From assembly GCA_964598225.1 (NCBI GenBank), contig CAZRBG010000011.1, positions 1 to 64,000 of the forward strand: 64,000 nucleotides of DNA. Direction: 5' to 3'. The DNA comes from SG8-4 sp964598225 (lineage in GTDB: Bacteria; Planctomycetota; Phycisphaerae; Sedimentisphaerales; Anaerobacaceae). The notes beneath the pieces are model-generated. The model was not told the origin of the DNA. It saw only the letters and a list, made by a program, of their open reading frames with translations, and did not search any database. Each line of letters starts with the position of its first letter. Positions within the stretch are counted from its first letter, which is position 1. This document shows positions 9,184 to 17,825 of this stretch, piece by piece. The position numbers and the translations under genes were made by a program.

Positions 9184-9698
9184 ATCGAGTATGCTATCCC
9201 CAAAGAACCATATATCTTGGAGAAATCAGACATGAAATATTTCACAAAGAAAATTGACCAGTATTTGTCATATTGGATTGGGCCAGACACTTGTTTAACA
9301 TGGCAAGACATAGATGATCGTTTCTATCTGTTCGTCATGTCAATTCATCGTTATAGTCCGCTACTCAAAAACAAAACACGCAGTGTCAACGATCCTGACC
9401 TCGTTAATCTTCCTCCACAAGTACGGGAGGGGGAGGTGAACAAGAGGACTTGCCGTAATCCAAGAACTTCTGACAAAGATAATTTCATAGATAAAGTGTC
9501 ACGTGCACTTAAAAGAAGCCATCCGGATTGGAATGAGCAGTGGATAGATGAACAAGTACAAGATCTTGCAGAAAAAGCAATGTTCATACTGGATGCATTG
9601 CACTACATGAGAGGAATCCCTTCAAGATTCGCTGAGAGCTGTAGTTGTCCTCTTTAGTAAACGAAACAGGTGACATCAAAATTTAGTATGCTGTCCCC
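9156..9698. mobile_element. putative small mobile (MITE/REP-like) element with inverted ends
   Basis: The left end reads GGGGACATCTTACGTATTT (9156-9174) and the right end reads AATTTAGTATGCTGTCCCC (9680-9698), related as imperfect terminal inverted repeats. An internal copy in the right-end orientation, AATCGAGTATGCTATCCCC (9183-9201), can also pair with the left end as a hairpin. The left end abuts the point where the methyltransferase loses homology with its family. No transposase is encoded; the only cargo is the 141-residue ORF at 9232. From memory, similar GTATG-GTGTCCCC sequences accompany REP-associated (IS200-type) transposases, but that link is inference. Confidence 0.4.
9232..9657 (+). 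CDS. hypothetical protein inside the putative mobile element
   Basis: A 141-residue soluble protein that I do not recognise. ATG 9232 is chosen over TTG 9217 because GGAGAA precedes it at normal spacing. The N-terminal third is aromatic-rich (MKYFTKKIDQYLSYWIGP..WQDIDDRFYLFVM); the C-terminal half is predicted helical and charged, with WNEQWIDEQVQDLAEKAMFI, ending in CSCPL. No signal peptide or membrane segment is seen. It lies between the two GTATGCT(A/G)TCCCC repeats and its codon use is more AT-rich than the flanking genes, in line with foreign or relic DNA. It may be a real accessory gene or a chance ORF. Confidence 0.45.
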   Translation: MKYFTKKIDQYLSYWIGPDTCLTWQDIDDRFYLFVMSIHRYSPLLKNKTRSVNDPDLVNLPPQVREGEVNKRTCRNPRTSDKDNFIDKVSRALKRSHPDWNEQWIDEQVQDLAEKAMFILDALHYMRGIPSRFAESCSCPL

Positions 9699-9760
9699 AG
9701 ATATCCGACCAAGGCGGAGCCGCGTGGAGGGATATGGCTATCGGGAAATGAGAAATCAAT

Positions 9761-9835
9761 CGCTTTCAAGCTGCCAGCAAGAAAAAAATAACCCCACCGA
9801 TAGCTTGCTGGAAGCCTCAACTCGCTAAACGCAAA
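9761..9835. repeat. imperfect palindrome, copy 1 of a two-copy family
   Basis: The left arm CGCTTTCAAGCTGCCAGCAA (from 9761) pairs with CTTGCTGGAAGCCTC and following bases (9804-9835, continuing CGCTAAACGCAAA). A longer version with the same arms is at 26643-26768. The rest of 9699-10159 holds no gene: a GC-rich segment with a small inverted repeat near 9858-9885, a possible terminator at 9956 and AT-rich DNA before the next ribosome site. Confidence 0.6.
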
Positions 9836-9955
9836 GACGTTTTGGGTTTATCGCTTTGCCGGCGACAGCATGACGCCGCCGGCTCACCAACCGATGATGC
9901 CGTTGGCCCCGAATGCGGCAAATCCCCTTATCCGGGACAAAGACCAATCCGAGAG

Positions 9956-9988
9956 AGTGCGACATTTCGCAACTTTTTCGTTTTTTTT
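9956..9988 (+). terminator. possible intrinsic terminator
   Basis: A short stem AGTGCGA / TCGC-A-ACT (9956-9962 with 9967-9974, one bulged A) is followed by TTTTT, CG and eight T. The stem is short, so this is a weak call. It would end plus-strand transcription coming through the decayed methyltransferase region. Confidence 0.35.
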
Positions 9989-10159
9989 GAACTCTTTTCG
10001 ATTTTGTTTGTTACGTGTGGTTGCTGAAATCGTCTTTAATTATGAAATAGAACGCCAAATTGTGTGTGTTCTTGGGCGCGAAATAGGTTACATTGTGTAT
10101 CAACAGTTACTTTACCAGGTATTAACAACTGGCGGATAACTTAGTTGGGAGCGATGCTT

Positions 10160-10786
10160 ATGCCGATATTGAGCAATGCGAAAAGGTTCCGGGTCGTATT
10201 TGCTGCAGCGGCACTCGTGGGTATCGTATCAGCGATCGTTTATTTATGCTACCTGAAGTCTGCTTCCCCGCCCGGGCCGCCGGCGTCTCCTGAGCGGCCG
10301 GACACTCAATCCGAAGATACATTAGACGGTGAAGAAATCTCGTCCGGCGAACAGGCATCGTTGGGCCGCCTGTTGGGGACCAATAATCCGGCCGTTCCAC
10401 CTGTAATTATGCGTATGGGACCTGAGCCCGGCGAAGCAAATGAGCCGGACCTAAGTACGCCTGCTGCGGTAGTTTACAGTGTTTTGTCTCTCATCGATCG
10501 GGATGCGACCGACAAATTGGCCGACTGTTTCGTCGGGAAAGAGGCAGATATGGCGGGTGGCCTGTATCGGCGCTATCTGGGTTTGCCGGTAGAACTCGTG
10601 GATGTGTCTGAAGATGGTGAATCCGCCGTGGTCACCTGGAATGCCACCGTCCGCACAGCGTTCTCACTTGACGGCAGGAGTTGGTCGGCGGGTGAGAAGA
10701 TGAGGCTGACGACCAGGCTGAGCAACGTAGAGGGCCTTTGGAAGCTTTTAAGATTACATGAAGGAGTCAAAGATGATTCCCAATAG
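10160..10786 (+). CDS. hypothetical membrane-anchored protein
   Basis: A 208-residue protein not recognised as a named family. ATG 10160 fits GGGAG at 8 bases spacing; ATG 10154 is two codons upstream but too close to it. One membrane anchor occurs near the N-terminus (VVFAAAALVGIVSAIVYLCY). A low-complexity Pro/Ser/Glu linker follows to about residue 95. The C-terminal domain (about 100-205) has alternating strands (AVVYSVLSLIDRDATDKLADCF..ESAVVTWNATVRTAF) that resemble NTF2-like or SnoaL-type folds seen in planctomycete accessory proteins; this is a guess from pattern only. Its last 14 bases overlap the start of the leucine-rich-repeat gene, so the two are translationally coupled. Confidence 0.75.
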   Translation: MPILSNAKRFRVVFAAAALVGIVSAIVYLCYLKSASPPGPPASPERPDTQSEDTLDGEEISSGEQASLGRLLGTNNPAVPPVIMRMGPEPGEANEPDLSTPAAVVYSVLSLIDRDATDKLADCFVGKEADMAGGLYRRYLGLPVELVDVSEDGESAVVTWNATVRTAFSLDGRSWSAGEKMRLTTRLSNVEGLWKLLRLHEGVKDDSQ

Positions 10787-12870
10787 CTTTATACTCAGAC
10801 GAATCGGCGCAGCAGCGATCATGGTAGCGGCCATTGGAGTTACCACGGGGTTGAAAGCCGATAAAACCACCTTGTTGAAGCTCGACGAGATTCCGGGCCC
10901 AACCAGAACCCTCTCTTTTCCATCCGGCCAATGCACGGGCAATCTGTACCTAGAACCCGAATCCGGTCCGGGCTGGGACCCGAAACCCGTAACCTTGTCC
11001 GTCCAATGGGAGTATCTTGCCGCTGCACAGGGCAATGTACCAGTGCCCGAAGGCCGAAACATCCAACTGATAGTTCACCTGGCAGTTAGCCCGCGGGAAT
11101 CGGCAAGAAAGCGTGCGCAAAATCCGCTGTGGTACCGGCAGACGGTTGCCGACCGGGTCCGCAAAGACCCAGAGAATTTGTCCGGGCTGTTGACGCTTGA
11201 TCCGAACGACTTGTATAGGCTCTCGGTCTATTGCGCGATGCACCAAAGGACCGGCACAGATCCAAGCATATTGCAGCCGATCCAGCACCTAACGGATTTA
11301 CGAATGTTGAGTCTGAAAAATACCGGTGTGACTGACGAAGGGCTACAGCGCATCAAGACGCTGCATTCACTGAGGGCCCTGGAACTAAAAGAACCCTCTA
11401 TCACATGGCGGGGCCTGGCGATTCTGGGGGACCTGCCTGCTTTGGAGTATCTGGACCTTTTTTCGGAGGCGACCGATGCGGGACTCAGGCAGGTGGGACA
11501 ACACCGGAATCTGCGCTGGCTGAGGATACGGACCGGGAGGATTTGGGGTCCGGGGCCTGGCCGAACTTGCGAATATGCCCCGGCTGGAGCGCCTGTGCAT
11601 CTGGGGTTCCAGTCAAAGTCCAATCTCCGACCGTCACATCAAGTATCTTGAAGGCCTGACACAGATCAAGAGCCTAACTCTCTGGGGAGTCGCCGGTCGA
11701 CTCACCGACGACAGCCTTGCTTCCATAGGCAAACTCAAGAACCTTGAAGAGTTGTACTTCATCCGCGCCAATCCCAGATTTACTGTCGCAGGCATAGCTT
11801 ACTTGCGGAATCTGAAAAAGCTCAGAAAAATCGACTTTGGGCAGATCTGGATCAGCCCTCAAGGTATCCGTCACGGTGATGTCCTGGCGCGCCAACTTGC
11901 AGAGAACTTTCCGAACCTTGAATCCATCGAGGGACTCAATTTTCTGTCTGCCGAAGGCATGAAGACACTGACGGCCTTCAAGAGCCTAAAATGCCTGCGC
12001 GTCGCGCTGAAAGATCGCAGGCAGGGCTACTACGGCCCTACAGGCGTGTCGCACCTGGCGAGCCTGTGGGGTCTGGAGGAACTCCATCTCACAGGCAGCG
12101 ACTCCTTGTCCGATGCGGACGTTGCCTCTCTGGAATCATTGAGCCGACTTAAGGAGTTGTTCATTTCCGGCCAAAACGTGACCGAGCGAGGCATAGCCTC
12201 AATAGGCAAGTTGAAAGAGTTGGAAAAGTTGACCATATTCTGCCCGGTTACGCGCAACGCGATCAATCAATTGAACGGTCTGGCGAATCTGCAACACTTG
12301 CAAGTAAACGCGCGCCCGCGAGGGAATTCTTCCGCGGCACACCGCAGCGACGAGCTGACACTGGACTTGTCGGGACTGAAGAAGATGAAGGACATGAATC
12401 TGTCCGGGTTGCCATTGCGCGACAGCGACCTTGCATTTTTCAAGAACATGCCAGCGCTTGAAAGACTGATGATTCAATCGAATTCTACTCTGACCGGAGA
12501 ATCCCTGCTTTACCTCGCGGACCTAGCTGAACTGAACCGTCTTTTTATCAGCCAGATTTCAGATTGTACGGCCGAGAACCTGGCGAATTTAAACAACCTG
12601 TCGAAACTCCGGAGTTTGACAGTCAAAGGCGACATAAGTGATGACGCCCTGCGGTCTCTGACCGGCCCTCTGTCTCTGGAGTCCATCCGAGTTGATACCG
12701 ACCCTATCCGCAGTCGTACGAGGGCCGAATTGGAAAAAAGTCACCCTGTGCTTGAGTATATTCACATAAATGAAAAGATGAGAATTCCAACTCGCCCCCC
12801 GCAAAGCCCAGAATCCAAGAGAGACAACCGGCCTCGCACTATTCGCAGAGCACCGAGGCGCCGCCGTTAG
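10773..12870 (+). pseudogene. secreted leucine-rich-repeat protein, split by one frameshift
   Basis: Two overlapping frames encode one LRR protein. Frame 1 (ATG 10773, AAGGAG upstream) gives a signal peptide (FILRRIGAAAIMVAAIGVTT), an N-terminal domain and repeats such as LTDLRMLSLKNTGVTDEGLQ to about 11540. The frame then turns to low-homology sequence and stops at 11651. The second frame, open from before 11575 (GLAELANMPRLERLCIWGSS) to 12870, continues the same about 24-residue repeats (LWGLEELHLTGSDSLSDADV; LKELFISGQNVTERGIASIG). A single-base indel near 11540-11555 would join them into roughly 700 residues. The repeats are of the ribonuclease-inhibitor/internalin-like cysteine-free type common in planctomycetes. 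The basic C-terminus (RRAPRRRR) is notable. Sequencing error versus true loss is open. Confidence 0.8.
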
Positions 12871-13095
12871 GAGAACCAATGCGTAAATCAGGTCAACCTT
12901 TAAGGACTAAGTTCCTGGGATTTTGATTTCCCTCTCGTGGGTGGCGTGCGCAGCAGACCCTACCACCCCTCGGTGACTTCGGTGTTCTCTGTGGCGAGAA
13001 ATCAGTGTTAATCGGTGAAACTTGTGCCATAGGTATCAGTGTCTAAATGTTTTGGAATAAAGACCTGGGTCCCTGCCTGTGCATGGATGACAACA

Positions 13096-14160
13096 TTATT
13101 TGGTGAGCAGGTTTACCATCAGGTTCCAGAAGCGGGGTTCGTTTATTGATTTCAGGATTCTTGCTTTTTGGGTTCCGGCGGGGCCCTGGAGTTTGTAGCT
13201 CAGGCTTCGGCCGTAGTCGAGGCCGTAATTGGTGTTGACGTCTACCCAGCGGGTTTGCTGCTCGGTGATCAGGGTCGGGTCGATTACTACCGCCGCGGCT
13301 ATGGTGTCCCAGACTAATCGGGTGAAGCGGGGATTTTTCTCGAATTCGGGGCCGTACTTGTCCTTGAACATTTTTGCAATCTCGGTATCGGCCGCGGTGA
13401 TGCGACTGAAGATTTTCTTGTCGAAGTGGTATTTTTCGCAGACGTCCAGTCCCACGATCAGTTGATCGGCGAACGGCGCGCGGACTGACATTTTGGCCGC
13501 TTCGGGGTCGAACCACCAGTTGAACTCGGCAGCCGGGGTTGTATTGCCCGGGACGTCGAAAGCGCCTCCCATGTATACGACGCTCTTTATCATCGGGATG
13601 ATCTCGGGCGCCATTCTTATAGCGAGAGCGAGATTCGTGCAGGGGCCGATGGCCAGGACCGTTACCCGGCCGGGATTGGCCTTGATCGTGTCGATGAGAA
13701 ACGTTACGGCGTGTTTTTTCACCGGCCTTATTTTTGGATTCGTGTCGAACTCTCTGCGGTACACGTCCAGATACGATTTGGGTTCCGGGCGGGAGAAGCA
13801 GCCGATGTAGGCCGAACTGAAGCCGAACATCTTCCGCTCGGTCTCTATTGTCTTGTACCGCCCGGCTCGCAGGGGATACTGCGTTCCCATAGCCACGGGA
13901 ATATCCGGTCGATTGAGGATTTCGAGCTGGCGGATGGCGCAGGCGGTTCCCTCACTGACCCAGGTGTTGCCGGGGACGATAGTTACGCCGAGCAGCTCGA
14001 CGTTCGGATGGTTCGCGAGCATCATCAATGCAACGCCGTCGTCGTACAGCATGACCATGTCGGTATCGAGGACGACCTTCTCTTTAGCGCCGGTGCTCAG
14101 GGTCGCGAAGAGCAACACCGCTGGAATAAACGCGATTCGATAATAATCTATGTTCGGCAA
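13096..14160 (-). CDS. nucleoside hydrolase (IU-nucleoside hydrolase family), probably secreted
   Basis: A 354-residue protein with a TTG start at 14160, chosen because AAGGAG lies 10 bases upstream and a signal peptide follows at once (IAFIPAVLLFATLSTG). The N-terminal metal-binding motif is DTDMVMLYDDGVAL, a variant of the DxDxxxDD calcium site of inosine-uridine nucleoside hydrolases. Other expected pieces are present: a conserved LAIGPCTNLALAIR, VVYMGGAF and NWWFDPEAA. The family hydrolyses the N-glycosidic bond of ribonucleosides; here export suggests nucleoside scavenging outside the cytoplasm. Its start overlaps the end of the phosphatase gene by 13 bases, so translation is coupled. 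Bases 12871-13095 downstream hold nothing I can name. Confidence 0.87.
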   Translation of the reverse strand: MPNIDYYRIAFIPAVLLFATLSTGAKEKVVLDTDMVMLYDDGVALMMLANHPNVELLGVTIVPGNTWVSEGTACAIRQLEILNRPDIPVAMGTQYPLRAGRYKTIETERKMFGFSSAYIGCFSRPEPKSYLDVYRREFDTNPKIRPVKKHAVTFLIDTIKANPGRVTVLAIGPCTNLALAIRMAPEIIPMIKSVVYMGGAFDVPGNTTPAAEFNWWFDPEAAKMSVRAPFADQLIVGLDVCEKYHFDKKIFSRITAADTEIAKMFKDKYGPEFEKNPRFTRLVWDTIAAAVVIDPTLITEQQTRWVDVNTNYGLDYGRSLSYKLQGPAGTQKARILKSINEPRFWNLMVNLLTK

Positions 14161-15761
14161 GGTTGCGCATCTCCTTTCGTGGACAAGTCTTTGACTTGTA
14201 GGGCCAGGACCGTCCTGTCGTCGGTTTGCTTTGCTTGGGCTGAGTAGGTCCGCCATTCGTTGACGATAGCATCGACGAGGCTCTGCACCGACCCGTCCCG
14301 ATTTTCCTGCAGAAAGCGGCCAAACCTGTCGACGCCGTAAATCTCCCCTTCGGCGTTCTGATTCTCCACGATGCCGTCCGAGGCAAACAGTACAATATCG
14401 CCCGGCCTCAGTGTCAGCCGGGACGGCTCGATGTCGATATCCCGGCTTATGCCCATCAGCAGGACACGTCCACCGGTGATCGAAGAGATATTCTCGCCGT
14501 CTCCTGCGGGTATCCGCCAGGGTTGCGGGTGGTGCCCGGCGTTTACGTAATACAGCTCGCCCGTCGGGCAATTGTATACCCCCACGAATGCCGCCGCGAA
14601 GTTGCCGATGGGTATCAATCCGCACAGCGTTGAATTGAGCTGAGCCACGAAATCCGGCAGATCCATTTTGCTTTCCATCCACATGGCAAAGGTCGTCTTG
14701 AGGATTCCGGTCACAAACGCCGCGGCCATGCCGTGGCCGCTCACGTCGCTGAAGAGAATTGCAATCCGGTCGTCGTCGAGGTACTGCACGTCATAATAGT
14801 CTCCCCCCACCTCCTCGACGGGCTCGAATTCGAAGGCCCAACCGACACGATCCGAAAGCCGGCCGTTCGTCAGGTCCGGCAGAAACTTGCGCTGAATAAG
14901 CTGGGCGCGGTTGAGATCGGCCTTGACCTGATCGGCATAAGTTTTGACTTCGCGATAAGCTCTGGTCAGTTGGTAGTCCTTTTCCTCGTAGTCGTATTCC
15001 ACGCTCCCGGCGACCATGAAGAACATGTATACAAGCCCGGCAAGCAGTAAGGAGGCGAAGACGGAAATTGTGAATTGGAACCAGTCGCCGTACATCCTCA
15101 TGTAGAGGATGCTCGGTGCAATGGCGATGACCGCGACCAGCAAGGCATATTTAGGCGCGGCGTGAAACAAAACGCGATGATCGTGGAATCGATTGTGCTT
15201 ACGCTCGAACCAGCGCATGAGCCGGCTGAACGCAAGCGTGCAATACGTGTAGTCGATAACCAGTGTCTTTTCTTTGATCGAAACGCATGCGCAGGCCGCG
15301 TGCAGCCCTTCTCCGCTCAGAAGACGGCCCGCGATACCGCCCGGAATCTGGCCCTCCCCACGCCTGCCGAGCTTGCGGCGGTAGGTATAGAGCAAGGCCA
15401 TAATATCCGTCACCTGATTCGTTTCGAGACGAGAATCGAATTCGACGCGCTCGATGCCCAGCGAGAGGAGAAAATCCCACAGCAACTGGAAATCGTCGAG
15501 CAAATCACTACGTTTTGTTTTGCCGATCAATACGTTTGCGCCGGCTTGCTCGCCAATGAGTTCGAAGATGATCGTTTTCTGATGGGCATCGTGGGCAAGC
15601 TCAGCGGCATCGGACTCCAGCCAATTCGCGAAACGACAGACGTCCCGCCACAGACGCGTTCTGCGCACGCGCAGACCGCCGAGCTTTATATAAGCCCTGC
15701 TCCGTATGCCCAGCCGCTGTAACTGCCCCTGCGGCAATTCTGACGAATTTGTGGAATCCAA
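14148..15761 (-). CDS. membrane-linked SpoIIE/PP2C-type serine phosphatase
   Basis: A 537-residue protein starting at TTG 15761 (AAGGG at 7 bases). The N-terminal about 190 residues are an unassigned region without signal peptide. Two adjacent membrane segments follow (YALLVAVIAIAPSILYMRMY; FTISVFASLLLAGLVYMFFM), then a helical linker (about 265-295, YQLTRAYREVKTYADQVKAD). The C-terminal SpoIIE/RsbU-type PP2C domain has the metal motifs VGGDYYDVQYL, SDVSGHGMAAAF, VNAGHHPQP, LFASDGI and TDDRTVLAL. Such enzymes dephosphorylate anti-anti-sigma factors or related partners in partner-switching signalling; no STAS or anti-sigma gene is nearby, so the target is unknown. It is coupled to the nucleoside hydrolase downstream and divergent from the HlyD gene. 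Confidence 0.88.
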   Translation of the reverse strand: MDSTNSSELPQGQLQRLGIRSRAYIKLGGLRVRRTRLWRDVCRFANWLESDAAELAHDAHQKTIIFELIGEQAGANVLIGKTKRSDLLDDFQLLWDFLLSLGIERVEFDSRLETNQVTDIMALLYTYRRKLGRRGEGQIPGGIAGRLLSGEGLHAACACVSIKEKTLVIDYTYCTLAFSRLMRWFERKHNRFHDHRVLFHAAPKYALLVAVIAIAPSILYMRMYGDWFQFTISVFASLLLAGLVYMFFMVAGSVEYDYEEKDYQLTRAYREVKTYADQVKADLNRAQLIQRKFLPDLTNGRLSDRVGWAFEFEPVEEVGGDYYDVQYLDDDRIAILFSDVSGHGMAAAFVTGILKTTFAMWMESKMDLPDFVAQLNSTLCGLIPIGNFAAAFVGVYNCPTGELYYVNAGHHPQPWRIPAGDGENISSITGGRVLLMGISRDIDIEPSRLTLRPGDIVLFASDGIVENQNAEGEIYGVDRFGRFLQENRDGSVQSLVDAIVNEWRTYSAQAKQTDDRTVLALQVKDLSTKGDAQPCRT

Positions 15762-16097
15762 TATATAGCCCTTAAGTATGGCGCTGTTATGTTATTATTT
15801 CGGCGGCGACGACCTATTCTTACCGCTTAAACGGTATTTTGCAAGGATCTTGCCATAATCGGCACAGTCATTTTTCTTCACATCGTGGACGGCCGAAGCG
15901 ACTCGTTTAAAGGTGAGAATTACGAGCCGCCGAATCCGTTGTTCGACGCCCTTTGCCTGAACTAATGGCTACAACGGCCCGTATGAGTATAAAATGATTG
16001 TGTTTTCCGCACCGATGTAGTAGGATAGTGGCGACAGGAGTTTTAATTAAATGTTTTGACTGGTACCGAGAGACTTAAACAGTATTGAGGCAAACCG
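15762..16097. other. divergent intergenic region
   Basis: These 336 bases separate the TTG start of the phosphatase (minus) from the HlyD gene (plus) and must hold promoters for both. TTGACT near 16056 is a possible -35 for the plus strand, but no good -10 follows at 17 bases. I see no ORF, RNA gene or clear operator. Confidence 0.4.
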
Positions 16098-17792
16098 ATG
16101 ACAAGAAGCAAAAAAAGTCAGACGGAAACTAAAATGCAAAACGGCCGGCATTCGACTTCACACAAAGGTAGAAAGTTGTGGCTGATTGTTTTGTTCTTCA
16201 CAGTTGCTGCAATAGTGCTCATTCTCTCCGGATTCTGGCGGGGGGAAAGTTCTTCCGAGGGCGCCGCGATGGGCAACACATTTGCCGCTCGCAAAGGTGA
16301 CCTCACTATCACGGTCACGGAGAGCGGAACCATCGAAGCCCGCCAAACGATTGATATACGCTCGGAAGTCTATGGTGATGCGACGATAATCAAGATTGTT
16401 CCCGAGGGGACCTACATTACGCAGGAAGATGTGGATAAGGGCAAGATACTCGTCCAAATGGATGCTTCCGAAGCGGAAGACAGACTCCAGGAAGAGGAAA
16501 AGGGCCTTGCCAGCGCCGAGGCTACCCTCACCGAGGCCCAGGAAAATTACCGAATTCAACAGAACCAGAACGAAAGCGATATCACGGCAGCCAAACTGGC
16601 CGTTCAGTTCGGTTTGCTCGACCTGCAGAACTACATAGGCAAGAATGCAGCGAACAGGCTGCTGGAGGAAATCGCGGCAGATCCAAACGCGACGATCGAA
16701 GTGGCTACTTTAGCGGATTTTCTTGCCGAACCGAACAACCTCGGCGGCGAATCTCTGCAAACACAAAAACAACATGAAAATGATATCCTCCTTGCCCGGG
16801 GCCAATTGGAAAAAGCAACAGATGTTTTCGAAGGCACTAAGCGGCTCCACGATGCCAATTACGCTTCCGATCTTGATCTTAAGAGCGCCGATCTGGACGT
16901 CGAACGGTATCGGGTCCAGAAAGAAACTGCCGAAGAAGCTCTACGACTGTTCCAGACGTACACGCTTCCCAAACAAGCGCTGAACCTGCTGAGTACTTAT
17001 CGCGAATCCCAAAACGAACTGAGGCGGACCAAAGCTCGCGCCCGCTCATTATTAGCACAGGCCCAGGCCAGGCTGAGCAACGCCGAGGAGGATCTGGCGG
17101 ATGCGAAATCGGACGTGGCACGGATAAGAAAGCAGGTCGAAGCCTGCACCATCCGGGCGCCGGCGCCGGGGATGGTCGTGTACGCCGCGAGCGGACGTTC
17201 CTGGAGGTCCGAAGAGAGGGGCCCGATTCAGGAAGGAACCAGGGTATATCAGCGTCAGAAGATCATAACGCTTCCGAACACCAGCGAGATGGTCGTCGAG
17301 GTTTCGGTCCATGAGACCTCGGTCGATAAGGTTCGCCCCGGACAGAACGCAACCGTTGTCGCCGAGCCTTTCCCCGACGAGACCTATCACGGCAAGGTGC
17401 TCAGCGTTGCCCCTTTGCCGGATCAGCAAAGCAGGTTTTTCAGTCCCGACACCAAAGTCTACAAAACCAAGGTGAACATCGAGGAAAGCGGGACCTCTCT
17501 GCGGCCCGGGATGTCGGCGAAGGTGGAGATTCTGGTCGACGAGCTGGACGACGTTCTGATGGTGCCGGTTCAGGTAGTTGCCAACCGTAACGGCAGAAAA
17601 GTCTGCTACGTCGCCACGGAAAACGGCCCGAAAGAGCGCGAGGTGGAAACCGGGGCCTTCAACGATACCTTCGTCGAGATAGTCGCCGGCCTCGAACCCG
17701 GCGAAAACGTCCTGCTAAGCCCCCCGAAAATAATCGAGCCCCAAACCGTCCCCGGCCCCGAAGAAACCGTAACAGCCATGGCAGGAAAATAG
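16098..17792 (+). CDS. HlyD/MacA-type periplasmic adaptor protein
   Basis: A 564-residue efflux-type adaptor: an N-terminal cytoplasmic tail, one membrane anchor (LWLIVLFFTVAAIVLILSGFW, about 29-49), then the barrel-sandwich half (ITVTESGTIEARQTIDIRSE). A long coiled-coil hairpin spans about 130-340, rich in Ala/Glu/Gln (RARSLLAQAQARLSNAEEDLADAKSD without break in register). The second lipoyl half (CTIRAPAPGMVVYAASG) and beta-barrel/membrane-proximal domains (VRPGQNATVVAEPFPDETYHGKV; LRPGMSAKVEILVDELDDVLMVP) follow. It belongs to the family linking an inner-membrane ABC or RND pump to an outer-membrane channel. The coiled coil is longer than usual. No transporter or TolC-like gene is next to it; the next gene is convergent, so its partner is elsewhere. 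GAGG precedes ATG 16098. Confidence 0.87.
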   Translation: MTRSKKSQTETKMQNGRHSTSHKGRKLWLIVLFFTVAAIVLILSGFWRGESSSEGAAMGNTFAARKGDLTITVTESGTIEARQTIDIRSEVYGDATIIKIVPEGTYITQEDVDKGKILVQMDASEAEDRLQEEEKGLASAEATLTEAQENYRIQQNQNESDITAAKLAVQFGLLDLQNYIGKNAANRLLEEIAADPNATIEVATLADFLAEPNNLGGESLQTQKQHENDILLARGQLEKATDVFEGTKRLHDANYASDLDLKSADLDVERYRVQKETAEEALRLFQTYTLPKQALNLLSTYRESQNELRRTKARARSLLAQAQARLSNAEEDLADAKSDVARIRKQVEACTIRAPAPGMVVYAASGRSWRSEERGPIQEGTRVYQRQKIITLPNTSEMVVEVSVHETSVDKVRPGQNATVVAEPFPDETYHGKVLSVAPLPDQQSRFFSPDTKVYKTKVNIEESGTSLRPGMSAKVEILVDELDDVLMVPVQVVANRNGRKVCYVATENGPKEREVETGAFNDTFVEIVAGLEPGENVLLSPPKIIEPQTVPGPEETVTAMAGK

Positions 17793-17825
17793 GCGTTTTC
17801 TCTATTTGCAGGCGGAACCTTTACT

